Below, piece by piece: positions 11,889 through 19,602 of a stretch of DNA of 48,245 nt. The notes under the pieces were generated by a model, which was not told the DNA's origin, did not search any database, and worked only from the letters and a program-made list of their open reading frames with translations. The position numbers and the translations under genes are program-made. The stretch spans positions 1 through 48,245 of the forward strand of contig CADBEA010000016.1 in assembly GCA_902793635.1 (NCBI GenBank). The letters run 5' to 3'. The DNA is from an uncultured Erysipelotrichaceae bacterium. GTDB taxonomy: Bacteria; Bacillota_I; Bacilli_A; Erysipelotrichales; Erysipelotrichaceae. Position 1 is the stretch's first letter, and each line of letters opens with the position of its first letter.

Positions 11889-11913
11889 AAAAAAATGACT
11901 TCACTTGAAGTCA
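11889..11913 (-). terminator. Terminator of the AEC transporter gene
   Basis: TGACTTC, 4-base loop, GAAGTCA, followed on the minus strand by seven T residues; on the plus side four T residues follow, so it may act in both directions. The surrounding 11785-11963 holds no other feature that I can support. Confidence 0.75.
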
Positions 11914-11963
11914 CTTTTCATATCATGCAAAACAGTCTTCCGATGTGCAGCCTGACACTTCTG

Positions 11964-12887
11964 CTACAGATAATACAGCATGGTCAGAAGCGGCATTGTC
12001 ACAAGACATGTCAGCGTTGTGATCGTGTTGATGGCAGTCGCGTAACTGACCTCTTTGTCATACAGCTGAGCCATCTGGGTAACCGTCGTAGCGGAAGGCG
12101 TCATCGTCGCCATCAGACTGATATACAGGATCGTCTGACCATCCGGTGACAGATTGGCCAGGCCGCTGAATTTCATGATCAGGATCACCAGCCCCGGCAG
12201 AGCGACCATCTTCAGGAACGTAATCAGCCAGATCCTCTTTCCTTTCATCATTTCAAGGATATCAACACCTGCCAGGATCATGCCAAGCATCATCATACTG
12301 ATTGGACCGATGGTGCTGCCCAGTGACTTCACCGTGTCTTTCAGAAGTGAAGGAAGCTGCAGATGCAGCAGGAACATGACAAGACCGATCAGACAGGCGA
12401 TCAGATTGACATTGGTCAGGATCGAATGCATGTCAAAGCTTCGTTTTCCTTCCACCAGTGATTTGCCGTGCGTCCAGATAATGAACAGCTGCACGACCAT
12501 GAAGCCGCTGGCATAGATGACCCATTCCTCACCAAGAACAGCCGTGACCAGGGGAATGATCAGGTTGCCGGCATTGGAATAAATCAGCGAAGCTTTTTCG
12601 ATGCTGGTGAAATGAAAGACATAACTCCCCAGATAGACGAGTATGAACAGCAGCACATGGATCACAGCGGCGGCTGTAAATGACAGGATGAAGTTGCCGG
12701 CTGTTTCCGGCGTATAGGCGATCTGGAAGGCATTCAGGATCGTGCAGGGACAGATCACATAGACGATCATGATCGAAAGCACCTTGCTGTCGGAGGCTTT
12801 CAGCAGGCCGGCTTTGACAAGCAGATAGCCGCACAGCATGATCAGAAACAGCTGGATGATCTGTTTGGTCAGTAATAACGTAATCAT
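11964..12887 (-). CDS. AEC family transporter
   Basis: A 307-residue integral membrane protein of the auxin efflux carrier (AEC) family, about ten hydrophobic segments in two five-helix halves. Typical features are the N-terminal GYLLVKAGLL and the central half-junction near GSTIGPISMMMLGMILAG, followed by the second repeat ending in TTVTQMAQLY and TTLTCLVTMPL. Bacterial members often move malate, lactate or other organic anions, but the substrate cannot be read here. AGAGGAAAGAG precedes ATG. It is monocistronic with its own terminator. Confidence 0.9.
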   Translation of the reverse strand: MITLLLTKQIIQLFLIMLCGYLLVKAGLLKASDSKVLSIMIVYVICPCTILNAFQIAYTPETAGNFILSFTAAAVIHVLLFILVYLGSYVFHFTSIEKASLIYSNAGNLIIPLVTAVLGEEWVIYASGFMVVQLFIIWTHGKSLVEGKRSFDMHSILTNVNLIACLIGLVMFLLHLQLPSLLKDTVKSLGSTIGPISMMMLGMILAGVDILEMMKGKRIWLITFLKMVALPGLVILIMKFSGLANLSPDGQTILYISLMATMTPSATTVTQMAQLYDKEVSYATAINTITTLTCLVTMPLLTMLYYL

Positions 12888-12924
12888 TTCTCTTTCCTCT
12901 GCTTTTCATCATACTACAGGAAAT

Positions 12925-12951
12925 GAAAAAAGACTTCCCGAAGGAAGTCTT
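12925..12951 (-). terminator. Terminator of the alpha/beta hydrolase gene
   Basis: A perfect 9-bp stem (AAGACTTCC / GGAAGTCTT) with a CGAA loop, then a T run on the minus strand. Confidence 0.8.
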
Positions 12952-12963
12952 GCCTGAGAAAGC

Positions 12964-13890
12964 TCAGTCGCACCAGTCAAAGAAATCGATGATGCCGTCT
13001 TCGACATCTTCCTTGATATCGGCATAGTTATGGATTTCATGCCGGTAGCCCGGATAGAGTCTTGTCGTGACATCGTGACCGGTTTCGATCAGCCAGTTGC
13101 TGACCTGATAGACACCGCCGCCATACTGACCGACCGGATCCTGATCGCCGGCGATATTGTAGATCGGCAGTTCGACAGGAACCTTCTTTGCCCATTCCAC
13201 GCTGCTGATTTCTTCCATCATCTGCATGAAATACAGCCAGGAGCGGTTCAGACATGGTTTTGTGAATGCGTCAAACGGATCTTCCGCATGATCTTTCTGC
13301 ACATAAGGATCATCGCAGATCCACTCGTTGCCAAGTGTTACGCCTTCCGGGCAGCGGGCAAACATCCAGCCCATCAGCGCACCGCCGAGGGACGGATCAG
13401 ACTCTGCGCCTTTGCCTTCATCGACCAGTTTCTGAACCAGCGCGATGTTTTCCTTCAGATTCGGCCACTCACCGGTCGTTCCGCAGAATGTCACACCGGT
13501 CAGATCGTCGCCATAGCGGGCCGCATACATTCTGGCAATGAACGAGCCCATGCTGTGACCGAACATGAAGTAAGGCACGTCCGGATATTTCTCAGCTACC
13601 AGATCATGGAACTTCTTTTCATCCTCCACCATGGTCGTGTATCCTTTTGTACCCCAGTCACCCCATCTGTCATTTTCGATGGCTGTCTTGCCATGGCCGA
13701 CATGATCGTCAGCCGCGACGATATAGCCGGATTCCATGAAGCTGGTGATCATGTGAAGATACCTGCGGGAATGCTCGCCGAAGCCATGAATCAGCTGGAT
13801 GACACCAACCGGCCGGCAGGCCGGAACATAGATCCATCCATGGACCTGATCACGTTCGTTGAATGACAAAAATTTTACTTCATGCAGCAT
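12964..13890 (-). CDS. Alpha/beta hydrolase, monoacylglycerol-lipase-like
   Basis: A 308-residue serine hydrolase of the Hydrolase_4/lysophospholipase type. The oxyanion-region motif LIHGFGEHS and the nucleophile elbow FGHSMGS are clear, with Asp in NIAGDQDPVG and His near GYRHEIHN completing the triad. No signal peptide or membrane segment is seen, so it is a cytoplasmic lipase or esterase. GGAAGGA precedes ATG. It is flanked by terminators on both sides and forms its own transcription unit. Confidence 0.9.
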   Translation of the reverse strand: MLHEVKFLSFNERDQVHGWIYVPACRPVGVIQLIHGFGEHSRRYLHMITSFMESGYIVAADDHVGHGKTAIENDRWGDWGTKGYTTMVEDEKKFHDLVAEKYPDVPYFMFGHSMGSFIARMYAARYGDDLTGVTFCGTTGEWPNLKENIALVQKLVDEGKGAESDPSLGGALMGWMFARCPEGVTLGNEWICDDPYVQKDHAEDPFDAFTKPCLNRSWLYFMQMMEEISSVEWAKKVPVELPIYNIAGDQDPVGQYGGGVYQVSNWLIETGHDVTTRLYPGYRHEIHNYADIKEDVEDGIIDFFDWCD

Positions 13891-13967
13891 AATGATATTT
13901 TTCCTTCCGGGAGTATCAGTACTCCATCTTATGTCTTTATCGTATCATGAGAAATCTATCACGTCAG

Positions 13968-13995
13968 AAAAAAGGAACTGATTATTCAGTCCCTT
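13968..13995 (-). terminator. Terminator of the acyl-CoA synthetase gene
   Basis: A 10-bp stem (13972-13981 with 13986-13995, one G-U pair) with the gene's TAA stop in its loop, followed by six T residues on the minus strand. Confidence 0.75.
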
Positions 13996-15727
13996 CCTTT
14001 TCAGATTGTTTCGCGGCGTTGATTTTCGCCATTTCCTCTTCCTCAAGCTGGCGGTAAGCAACCTTTCCAACCAGTGTCTTGGGCAGTTCCTGACGGAATT
14101 CAATATCCTTCGGCATCGCATATTTGGCAATATGCGCACGGCAGTAAGCCATCAGTTCCTGTTTTGTTTCCTCATTGGCACTGACGCCCGGTTTCAGCAT
14201 GACAAAGGCTTTGACCGCCTGCATGCGGTAAGGATCCGGAACACCGATGATGCAGCTCATCTGCACCTTTTCGTTGGCATCAAGAATGTTCTCCAGCTGA
14301 GCCGGATAGACATTGTAACCGGAGGAGATGATCATGCGCTTGGCACGGCCGCGGAAATAGATGAATCCTTCGTCGTCCATTACACCGAGGTCACCGGTAT
14401 AGACCCATGTCAGACCGTCAGCATGAGTGCGCAGTGTCTGCGCTGTTTCTTCCGGATTGTTCATATAGCCCTTCATGACTGTCGGACCGGCCAGCAGGAT
14501 CTCACCTTCTTCGCCATACGGCACTTCTTCATCAGTGCCCGGCTTAACGATCTTGATATAGGTATCCGGGAACGGCAGACCGATACTGCCTTCCTTGTAG
14601 CGGTCACGCGGTGTCAGGCAGCAGGCTGTAACTGTCTCTGTCGTACCGTAGCCTTCTCTGACCTGGATCGCCGCTTTATGGTCAGCCAGGAATTTATCAA
14701 ACTTCTTTTTCAGTTCAATGGACAGTGAATCACCGCCGGAGAAGACACCTTTCAGACTGCTGAGGTCAGCATTCTCCATGGACGGCAGACGCAGCAGTGC
14801 TTCATACAATGTCGGCACACCGGCAATAAAGTTGCACTTGTATTTGGTGATCAGTTTGGCATAGCTCTTGGCTGTGAAACGCGGCACAAGAATGCATCTG
14901 CCGCCCTGTGACAGCATCGTGTGAATGCACACACCAAGACCGAAACCGTGGAACAGCGGCATGGCTGCCAGCATCTTGTCACCCGGCCTAAACATCGGAT
15001 TGGCCGCGACAACCTGCTGACCGAGGGCGTTGAAGTTCCTGTTTGTCAGCATGATGCCTTTGGTCGTTCCGGTCGTACCGCCGGAATAGAGAATGACTGC
15101 CGTATCCTCTGCTTCGGTTTTGACCTTGTAGTTATAGAAGCAGTATTTTCCGAGATTCATGAATTCCTGCCAGCGGATGACCGGCGCGTCAGCTGGAATC
15201 TTCTGGATCTTCCGGCCTTCCGTTAACATATAACCGGTACGCAGCGGCTGGGAAAGCTCATCCTTGACGGAAGCGATGATAATATTGACGATCTTCGTAT
15301 TGGCTCTGATCTTTTCAAATTTATGATAGAACTGATCCAGGGTGATCGCCGTCACGCTTTCCGAAGCATTCAGATAGAATTCAATTTCCTTCTCAGCGGA
15401 AAGCGGATGGATCATATTTGCAACAGCACCGATCAGATTGACCGCGTAGAACATAAAGATCGCCTGCGGACAGTTCGGCATCGCGATCGTCACTCTGTCA
15501 CCCTGGCGCACACCGATCGTACGCAGTGATTTCGCGCAGCGGTTAATCTCACCGATCATCCGCTTATATGTCGTGGAACGTCCCATAAAGTCGAATGCGA
15601 TCTGGTTTGGATATTTATCGGCAATCTTTTCGACTGCTTCATACATGGATCCGTCAAAATATTCCAGATGGGCCGGAACATCACCGAGATGACTGATCCA
15701 TGGTGTTTTTACTTGTGTCTGGGTCAT
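13982..15727 (-). CDS. Long-chain acyl-CoA synthetase (AMP-forming)
   Basis: A 581-residue adenylate-forming enzyme that activates a carboxylic (probably fatty) acid with ATP and CoA. The P-loop-like YSGGTTGTTKG, the GYGTTE motif, the YTGDLG hinge region and the C-terminal catalytic lysine region (PKTLVGKV) are all intact. Start ATG at 15727 follows AAGGGAGG. It is monocistronic, divergent from the glycosyltransferase gene. Chain-length preference cannot be read; exogenous fatty acid use or lipid remodelling is the common role. Confidence 0.9.
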   Translation of the reverse strand: MTQTQVKTPWISHLGDVPAHLEYFDGSMYEAVEKIADKYPNQIAFDFMGRSTTYKRMIGEINRCAKSLRTIGVRQGDRVTIAMPNCPQAIFMFYAVNLIGAVANMIHPLSAEKEIEFYLNASESVTAITLDQFYHKFEKIRANTKIVNIIIASVKDELSQPLRTGYMLTEGRKIQKIPADAPVIRWQEFMNLGKYCFYNYKVKTEAEDTAVILYSGGTTGTTKGIMLTNRNFNALGQQVVAANPMFRPGDKMLAAMPLFHGFGLGVCIHTMLSQGGRCILVPRFTAKSYAKLITKYKCNFIAGVPTLYEALLRLPSMENADLSSLKGVFSGGDSLSIELKKKFDKFLADHKAAIQVREGYGTTETVTACCLTPRDRYKEGSIGLPFPDTYIKIVKPGTDEEVPYGEEGEILLAGPTVMKGYMNNPEETAQTLRTHADGLTWVYTGDLGVMDDEGFIYFRGRAKRMIISSGYNVYPAQLENILDANEKVQMSCIIGVPDPYRMQAVKAFVMLKPGVSANEETKQELMAYCRAHIAKYAMPKDIEFRQELPKTLVGKVAYRQLEEEEMAKINAAKQSEKEGTE

Positions 15728-15781
15728 CAGAAACCTCCCTTAAGAAAACAGCAGTTTAATTATACAACTTTCTCTGACGGA

Positions 15782-15809
15782 TTGAACCGGAAAAGAAATG
15801 CGTTAGAAT
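15782..15809 (+). promoter_or_regulatory. Promoter predicting a leaderless glycosyltransferase mRNA
   Basis: TTGAAC, 16-base spacer, TAGAAT. The -10 box ends 6 bases before the ATG, so the transcription start should fall on or next to the start codon. There is no Shine-Dalgarno sequence. Confidence 0.65.
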
Positions 15810-15815
15810 TAAAGA

Positions 15816-17273
15816 ATGAAAACAAAAACTAACATCTGTCTTCTCAACGACTCCTTTCCGCCTGTTATTGACGGCGTCGTCAATGCTGTTCTGAACTATG
15901 CGCAGATTCTTTCCGACCGGGAAGATACCAATGTCTCAGTCGGCACACCATACTACCCGGATACGGATTACAGTTCCTATTCTTTCCCGATATATGCCTA
16001 CCCCAGTCTCGATACAACTGTTCTGACCGGCGGTTACCGGGCCGGCTATCCGCTGCCCGTCAAGGAAATCGCTCTGATGGCGAAAAACGAACCGGACATC
16101 ATCCACACGCACTGTCCGATCAATTCCCTGTTCGTCGCCCGCTCACTGCGTGACCTCAGCGGCGCTCCCATCGTACTGACTTACCATACGAAATTTGACA
16201 TAGATATCCGTCGGACAATTGCCGTGCCCATCCTGCAGGAGGAAAGCATCAAAGCTCTGGTCCATAACATTTCCGCCTGCGATGAGGTATGGGCTGTCAG
16301 CCGCGGTGCCGGTGAAAATCTGCATTCTCTTGGCTATGAAGGGACATTCAAAGTCATGCCGAACGGTGTCGACTTTCCTAAAGGCAGAGTATCGCCGCAG
16401 AGCATTGAAGAAACCGTATCAGGATATGACCTGCCGGAAAACGTACCTGTCTTCCTGTTTGTCGGCCGGATGATGAATTACAAAGGGCTGCCTCTGCTGA
16501 TCGACGCTTTATATCAGCTGGCGGAAAAACACGATTTCCGGATGGTCATGATTGGCCAGGGAACCGACCTGCCTGCTTTGCAGGAAAAGATTCACAATCT
16601 GCAGATACCCTGTGACATAAGAAATGAAAATGGTGAAATTGTTTCCCAGCCCGGCCGGACGAAGGGAAAAATCATTTTCACCGGGGCCGTCACTGACCGT
16701 GACATTCTCAAAGCCTGGAACTGCCGGGCTGATCTGTTTGTCTTTCCGTCAACCTTTGATACAAATGGCCTGGTGGTAAGAGAAGCAGCCGCCTGTGGGC
16801 TGGCCAGTCTGCTGATCAGAGATTCCTGTGCGGCGGAAGGCATAGAAGACGGCCGGAACGGCTATCTCTGCGATGAGAACACTGACAGTATTGCCGCTTT
16901 TCTGAAATGGGCCTGTGATCACTGTGACGAACTGCATACTGCCGGTGAACATGCCATGCAGGAAATCTATCTGTCGTGGCAAGATGCCGTAAACATGGCT
17001 GTCGACGGCTATTATGATCTGCTTGAGCGCAAAAAAAGCGGCCGGCTGACACCCAAGAAGTCGCTCGGTGATGATTCGCTGTATACCATGGCAGCTGATG
17101 CGGCCATTCTGTATGAACGCTACAATGCCATGAATCCGCCGGATTATGAAGGTATGCTGGACAACTTTATCAGCCAGCATGAAGAGCGAAGGAAAAAGTT
17201 TCTGGAAGACATGCAGAATAAAAAAACAAAACTGCAGGATCTTCTCCTACAGCATCTGAACCGGAATGAATGA
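15816..17273 (+). CDS. GT4 glycosyltransferase, glycolipid-synthase-like
   Basis: A 485-residue GT-B glycosyltransferase of family 4, resembling the diacylglycerol/glycolipid glucosyltransferases of Firmicutes. The N-terminal NDSFPPVIDGVVN, the HTHCPI segment, the FVGRMMNYKGL donor-site entry and the FPSTFDTNGLVVREAAACG loop with the EX7E-like glutamates are present. The C-terminal 90 residues are charged and helical (EERRKKFLEDMQNKK), as in membrane-surface associated enzymes. The start must be at 15816, because homologues begin within a few residues of this point. A promoter just upstream leaves almost no 5' leader. The true acceptor lipid is not evident. Confidence 0.88.
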   Translation: MKTKTNICLLNDSFPPVIDGVVNAVLNYAQILSDREDTNVSVGTPYYPDTDYSSYSFPIYAYPSLDTTVLTGGYRAGYPLPVKEIALMAKNEPDIIHTHCPINSLFVARSLRDLSGAPIVLTYHTKFDIDIRRTIAVPILQEESIKALVHNISACDEVWAVSRGAGENLHSLGYEGTFKVMPNGVDFPKGRVSPQSIEETVSGYDLPENVPVFLFVGRMMNYKGLPLLIDALYQLAEKHDFRMVMIGQGTDLPALQEKIHNLQIPCDIRNENGEIVSQPGRTKGKIIFTGAVTDRDILKAWNCRADLFVFPSTFDTNGLVVREAAACGLASLLIRDSCAAEGIEDGRNGYLCDENTDSIAAFLKWACDHCDELHTAGEHAMQEIYLSWQDAVNMAVDGYYDLLERKKSGRLTPKKSLGDDSLYTMAADAAILYERYNAMNPPDYEGMLDNFISQHEERRKKFLEDMQNKKTKLQDLLLQHLNRNE

Positions 17274-17298
17274 CTCTCAGGCTTTCCTGAGGGTTTTT
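17273..17298 (+). terminator. Terminator of the glycosyltransferase gene
   Basis: A 9-bp stem (17273-17281 with 17286-17294, one G-U pair), CTTT loop, then a T run reaching into the end of the convergent gene. Confidence 0.8.
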
Positions 17299-18443
17299 CA
17301 TTTTTGCCGGAAATACTTCATGATTTCACTTTGTGTGCAACCCTGTCCGCTCAGTTCCATGGCTTTCTGCAGCTTCGGCACAGCGTCTTCATAGAACATT
17401 TTCAGCCCTTCACAAAGATAATACTGACCGATACCGTCTTCTCTGATCACAAATCTGTCTTTCGGACAGCAGCCATGGCATAAAGGCAGCCACGGACAGT
17501 TCCGGCATTCTTCCGTCAGTTTCTTCTTCGCCTGGCCGAATTCTCTCTGAAAAGCTGATTCAGCCATTTCCTGCAGCGGTGTTTCAAGCAGGTTTCCCAG
17601 CCGGTGATCACGGTCGACAAAATGGTCGCAGGCAAATACCGAACCGTCTTTTTCCACGATCAGGATATTGCCGCAGGTTTCCGAAAGCCAGCAGACATTG
17701 CTTGTTTTGCCGCTCAGTAACAACGCGGTTTCCGCAAACAGCTGCACGTTCATTTTGCCGAGATCATGCGTGATCCATTCCTGAAAGACCGCCTTCAGAA
17801 AGCGGCCGTATGCCTGCGGTGTCACGGAATCCGCCGTCACTCTGCCGTCGGCATCACGGCGGACAATGGGAATAAACTGGATCCAGCCGGTGTGATAGTT
17901 TCTGAGTGTCTGATACACACTGCGGCCGGAAGCAGCTGTTTCCGCTGTTACCGTGCAGAGCAGATCAGGCTTGATACCGTGTTTTTCAAAACAGTACAGA
18001 GCGGCGCGGACCCGGTTATAGGTATCACTGCCGCCGGCATCGTTCCGGTAAAGATCATGGATCATGCGGGTGCCGTCGATGCTCAGACCGATTTCAAACT
18101 GATTGTTTTTGAGAAAGCGGCACCAGTCATCGTCAATGAGCAGACCGTTGGTCTGAATGGCATTGACGCAGTATTTACCGGCCGGCAGATATTTCTTCTG
18201 CAGAGACAGCGCTTTTTCGAAAAAGGGAATGCCGGCCAGAGTCGGCTCACCGCCGTGCCACGTAAAAGAAATCTCCTTTTCCGAAGATGCTTCCATATAT
18301 GAACGGATATAAGCTTCCAGCACCTCATCTGACATCCGCAGGGTATGCATATCCTGACCGCTGTCGGCATGCAGATAATAACAGTAGGAACAGCTCATAT
18401 TGCAGTAGGAACCTACCGGTTTGGCCATTGTCGCAAATCGCAT
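17298..18443 (-). CDS. Radical SAM/SPASM enzyme, anaerobic sulfatase-maturase-like
   Basis: About 381 residues. The radical SAM cluster motif CNMSCSYCYY (Cx3Cx2C) is near the N terminus, TWHGGEPTL follows, and a SPASM domain near the C terminus carries the extra cysteines (CRNCPWLPLCHGCCP) for two more Fe-S clusters. This is the layout of anSME enzymes, which convert an active-site Cys or Ser of sulfatases to formylglycine without oxygen. No sulfatase is in the window, so another peptide substrate is possible. I chose ATG at 18443 because TCAGGAGAG lies just upstream; the frame's earlier part runs through a palindrome. Confidence 0.85.
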   Translation of the reverse strand: MRFATMAKPVGSYCNMSCSYCYYLHADSGQDMHTLRMSDEVLEAYIRSYMEASSEKEISFTWHGGEPTLAGIPFFEKALSLQKKYLPAGKYCVNAIQTNGLLIDDDWCRFLKNNQFEIGLSIDGTRMIHDLYRNDAGGSDTYNRVRAALYCFEKHGIKPDLLCTVTAETAASGRSVYQTLRNYHTGWIQFIPIVRRDADGRVTADSVTPQAYGRFLKAVFQEWITHDLGKMNVQLFAETALLLSGKTSNVCWLSETCGNILIVEKDGSVFACDHFVDRDHRLGNLLETPLQEMAESAFQREFGQAKKKLTEECRNCPWLPLCHGCCPKDRFVIREDGIGQYYLCEGLKMFYEDAVPKLQKAMELSGQGCTQSEIMKYFRQK

Positions 18444-18455
18444 AATCTCTCCTGA

Positions 18456-18479
18456 AGAAAGCCGCATATGCGGCTTTCT
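18456..18479 (-). terminator. 24-base perfect palindrome between the hydrolase and radical SAM genes
   Basis: A perfect inverted repeat (AGAAAGCCGCAT and its complement) directly after the hydrolase stop and before the radical SAM ribosome site. Only a short T/C stretch follows on the minus strand, so it may be a partial terminator or an mRNA-processing element inside a two-gene unit. Confidence 0.55.
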
Positions 18480-19256
18480 CTACTCGTCTTTTCCGGTTTT
18501 CAGGTGGGCATCGAAGAAAGCCATCACCTTGTTGAAGGAATCCATTGCCTGTTCCTGCCGGTACATCGGTTTGTCATAGTACCAGAAGCCGTGTCCGGCG
18601 CCGTCATAGCGATAGAACGTATAGTCCTTGCCGGCTTTTTTCAGACGTTCTTCCAGTTCATCGACTTCCGCCGGTGTCGGGAATTTGTCATCATTGCCAA
18701 AGATGCCGAGCAACGGAATATTCAGTTGTTCGGTAAACTCGATCGGTGCTTTCGGACGGGCTGGCGAAAGCTGTTCAGGTGTCATTGAGACCTGTCCGCC
18801 CCAGCAGTCGACCGCGCAGTCAAAGCCATCCACCGTGCAGGCTGCCAGGAAAGCGTGCCGGCCGCCCGAGCACATGCCGATAACACCGGTGCGGCCATTG
18901 CTGTTTTCCTGTACCTTCAGGAAATCAAGACAGCCTTTGGTGTCTTCCATGACATCCGCGTCAGCTGCCCCGCCCTGCTCTCTGGCTATGGCGGAGACTT
19001 CTGTCGGTGTGCCGTTACCGAACTTCCGGTAGATATCCGGGCATAATACAGCATAGCCATGCTGGGTAAAGCGTCTGGCTGTTTCCCGGCACCATTCATC
19101 CCAGCCCGGCATATGCGGTATGAGAACAATGGAACCGACATTCTTTGCATAAAGCGGACGTGAATAATACGCACGGATCGAATCACTCCCATGCGGGATC
19201 CGGATCGTTTCCGCGATCATGCCTTCACAGGCATCTGTTCGAAGATCATTCCACAT
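18480..19256 (-). CDS. Dienelactone hydrolase family protein
   Basis: A 258-residue alpha/beta hydrolase of the dienelactone hydrolase type. The nucleophile is a cysteine in IGMCSGG, the acid is in FGNDDKFP and the histidine in GAGHGFWYY, giving the Cys-Asp-His triad of this family. No signal peptide is seen. GGGAG precedes ATG. It lies immediately upstream of the radical SAM gene, with only a palindrome between them. The natural substrate is unknown; these enzymes act on lactones and small esters. Confidence 0.87.
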   Translation of the reverse strand: MWNDLRTDACEGMIAETIRIPHGSDSIRAYYSRPLYAKNVGSIVLIPHMPGWDEWCRETARRFTQHGYAVLCPDIYRKFGNGTPTEVSAIAREQGGAADADVMEDTKGCLDFLKVQENSNGRTGVIGMCSGGRHAFLAACTVDGFDCAVDCWGGQVSMTPEQLSPARPKAPIEFTEQLNIPLLGIFGNDDKFPTPAEVDELEERLKKAGKDYTFYRYDGAGHGFWYYDKPMYRQEQAMDSFNKVMAFFDAHLKTGKDE

Positions 19257-19322
19257 AAAATTACTCCCGTTTCTTTCTTTCAGTATATCGTAAGCAAATC
19301 GCTTCCTGATAAGGAAATGATT

Positions 19323-19341
19323 TTAAACCACCCGTTTAATG
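19323..19341 (+). repeat. Inverted-repeat copy 1 flanking the DUF2828 gene
   Basis: TTAAACCACCCGTTTAATG has TTAAAC/GTTTAA arms around a 5-base centre. A copy with 17 of 19 identical bases occurs at 21053-21071 within the terminator of the same gene. Confidence 0.5.
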
Positions 19342-19459
19342 ACGGCCTGTATGAGCACGGCTATACTGAAAGCGTTCCTTCCGGAACAGGGTAATTCCCG
19401 CAAGTCGGCACATACAGCAAACCTTTCAGATAGAACAATAATGATGGATCATATTGCGT

Positions 19460-19577
19460 GCCTGATATCCTGCTGAACTTCAGCGGGATCGGCAAAAAAA
19501 ATGACTGGTCAAGAAAACGCGTACCGTCCAGACAAGCAGAGTGCCGCGTATCACTGCTTCGGAATCGGGACGCGTTT
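19460..19577 (+). ncRNA. Structured leader or small RNA upstream of the DUF2828/TROVE-like gene
   Basis: Two strong foldable elements lie in the 346-base gene-free stretch 19257-19602. The first (19460-19493) pairs GCC-GAT-CCTGCTG with CAGCGGG-ATC-GGC, leaving one- and two-base bulges on the 5' strand and a 5-base loop. The second has an 8-bp closing stem (19515-19522 with 19570-19577) enclosing a stem-loop at 19534-19559. Ro60-type vWA proteins often have a Y RNA gene nearby, so a Y-RNA-like function is an attractive guess. A regulatory 5' leader is equally possible. I could not find a clear promoter or a tRNA-like T-loop. Confidence 0.4.
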
Positions 19578-19602
19578 CCTGTCAAAAAAGGAGGTGGTCA
19601 GG

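Noticed and set aside
19515-19577. Considered a tRNA gene or a tRNA-like module.
   Set aside because: No GTTCRA T-loop in a paired arm, no D-arm and no 7-bp acceptor stem with CCA-compatible end; only general hairpins are supported.
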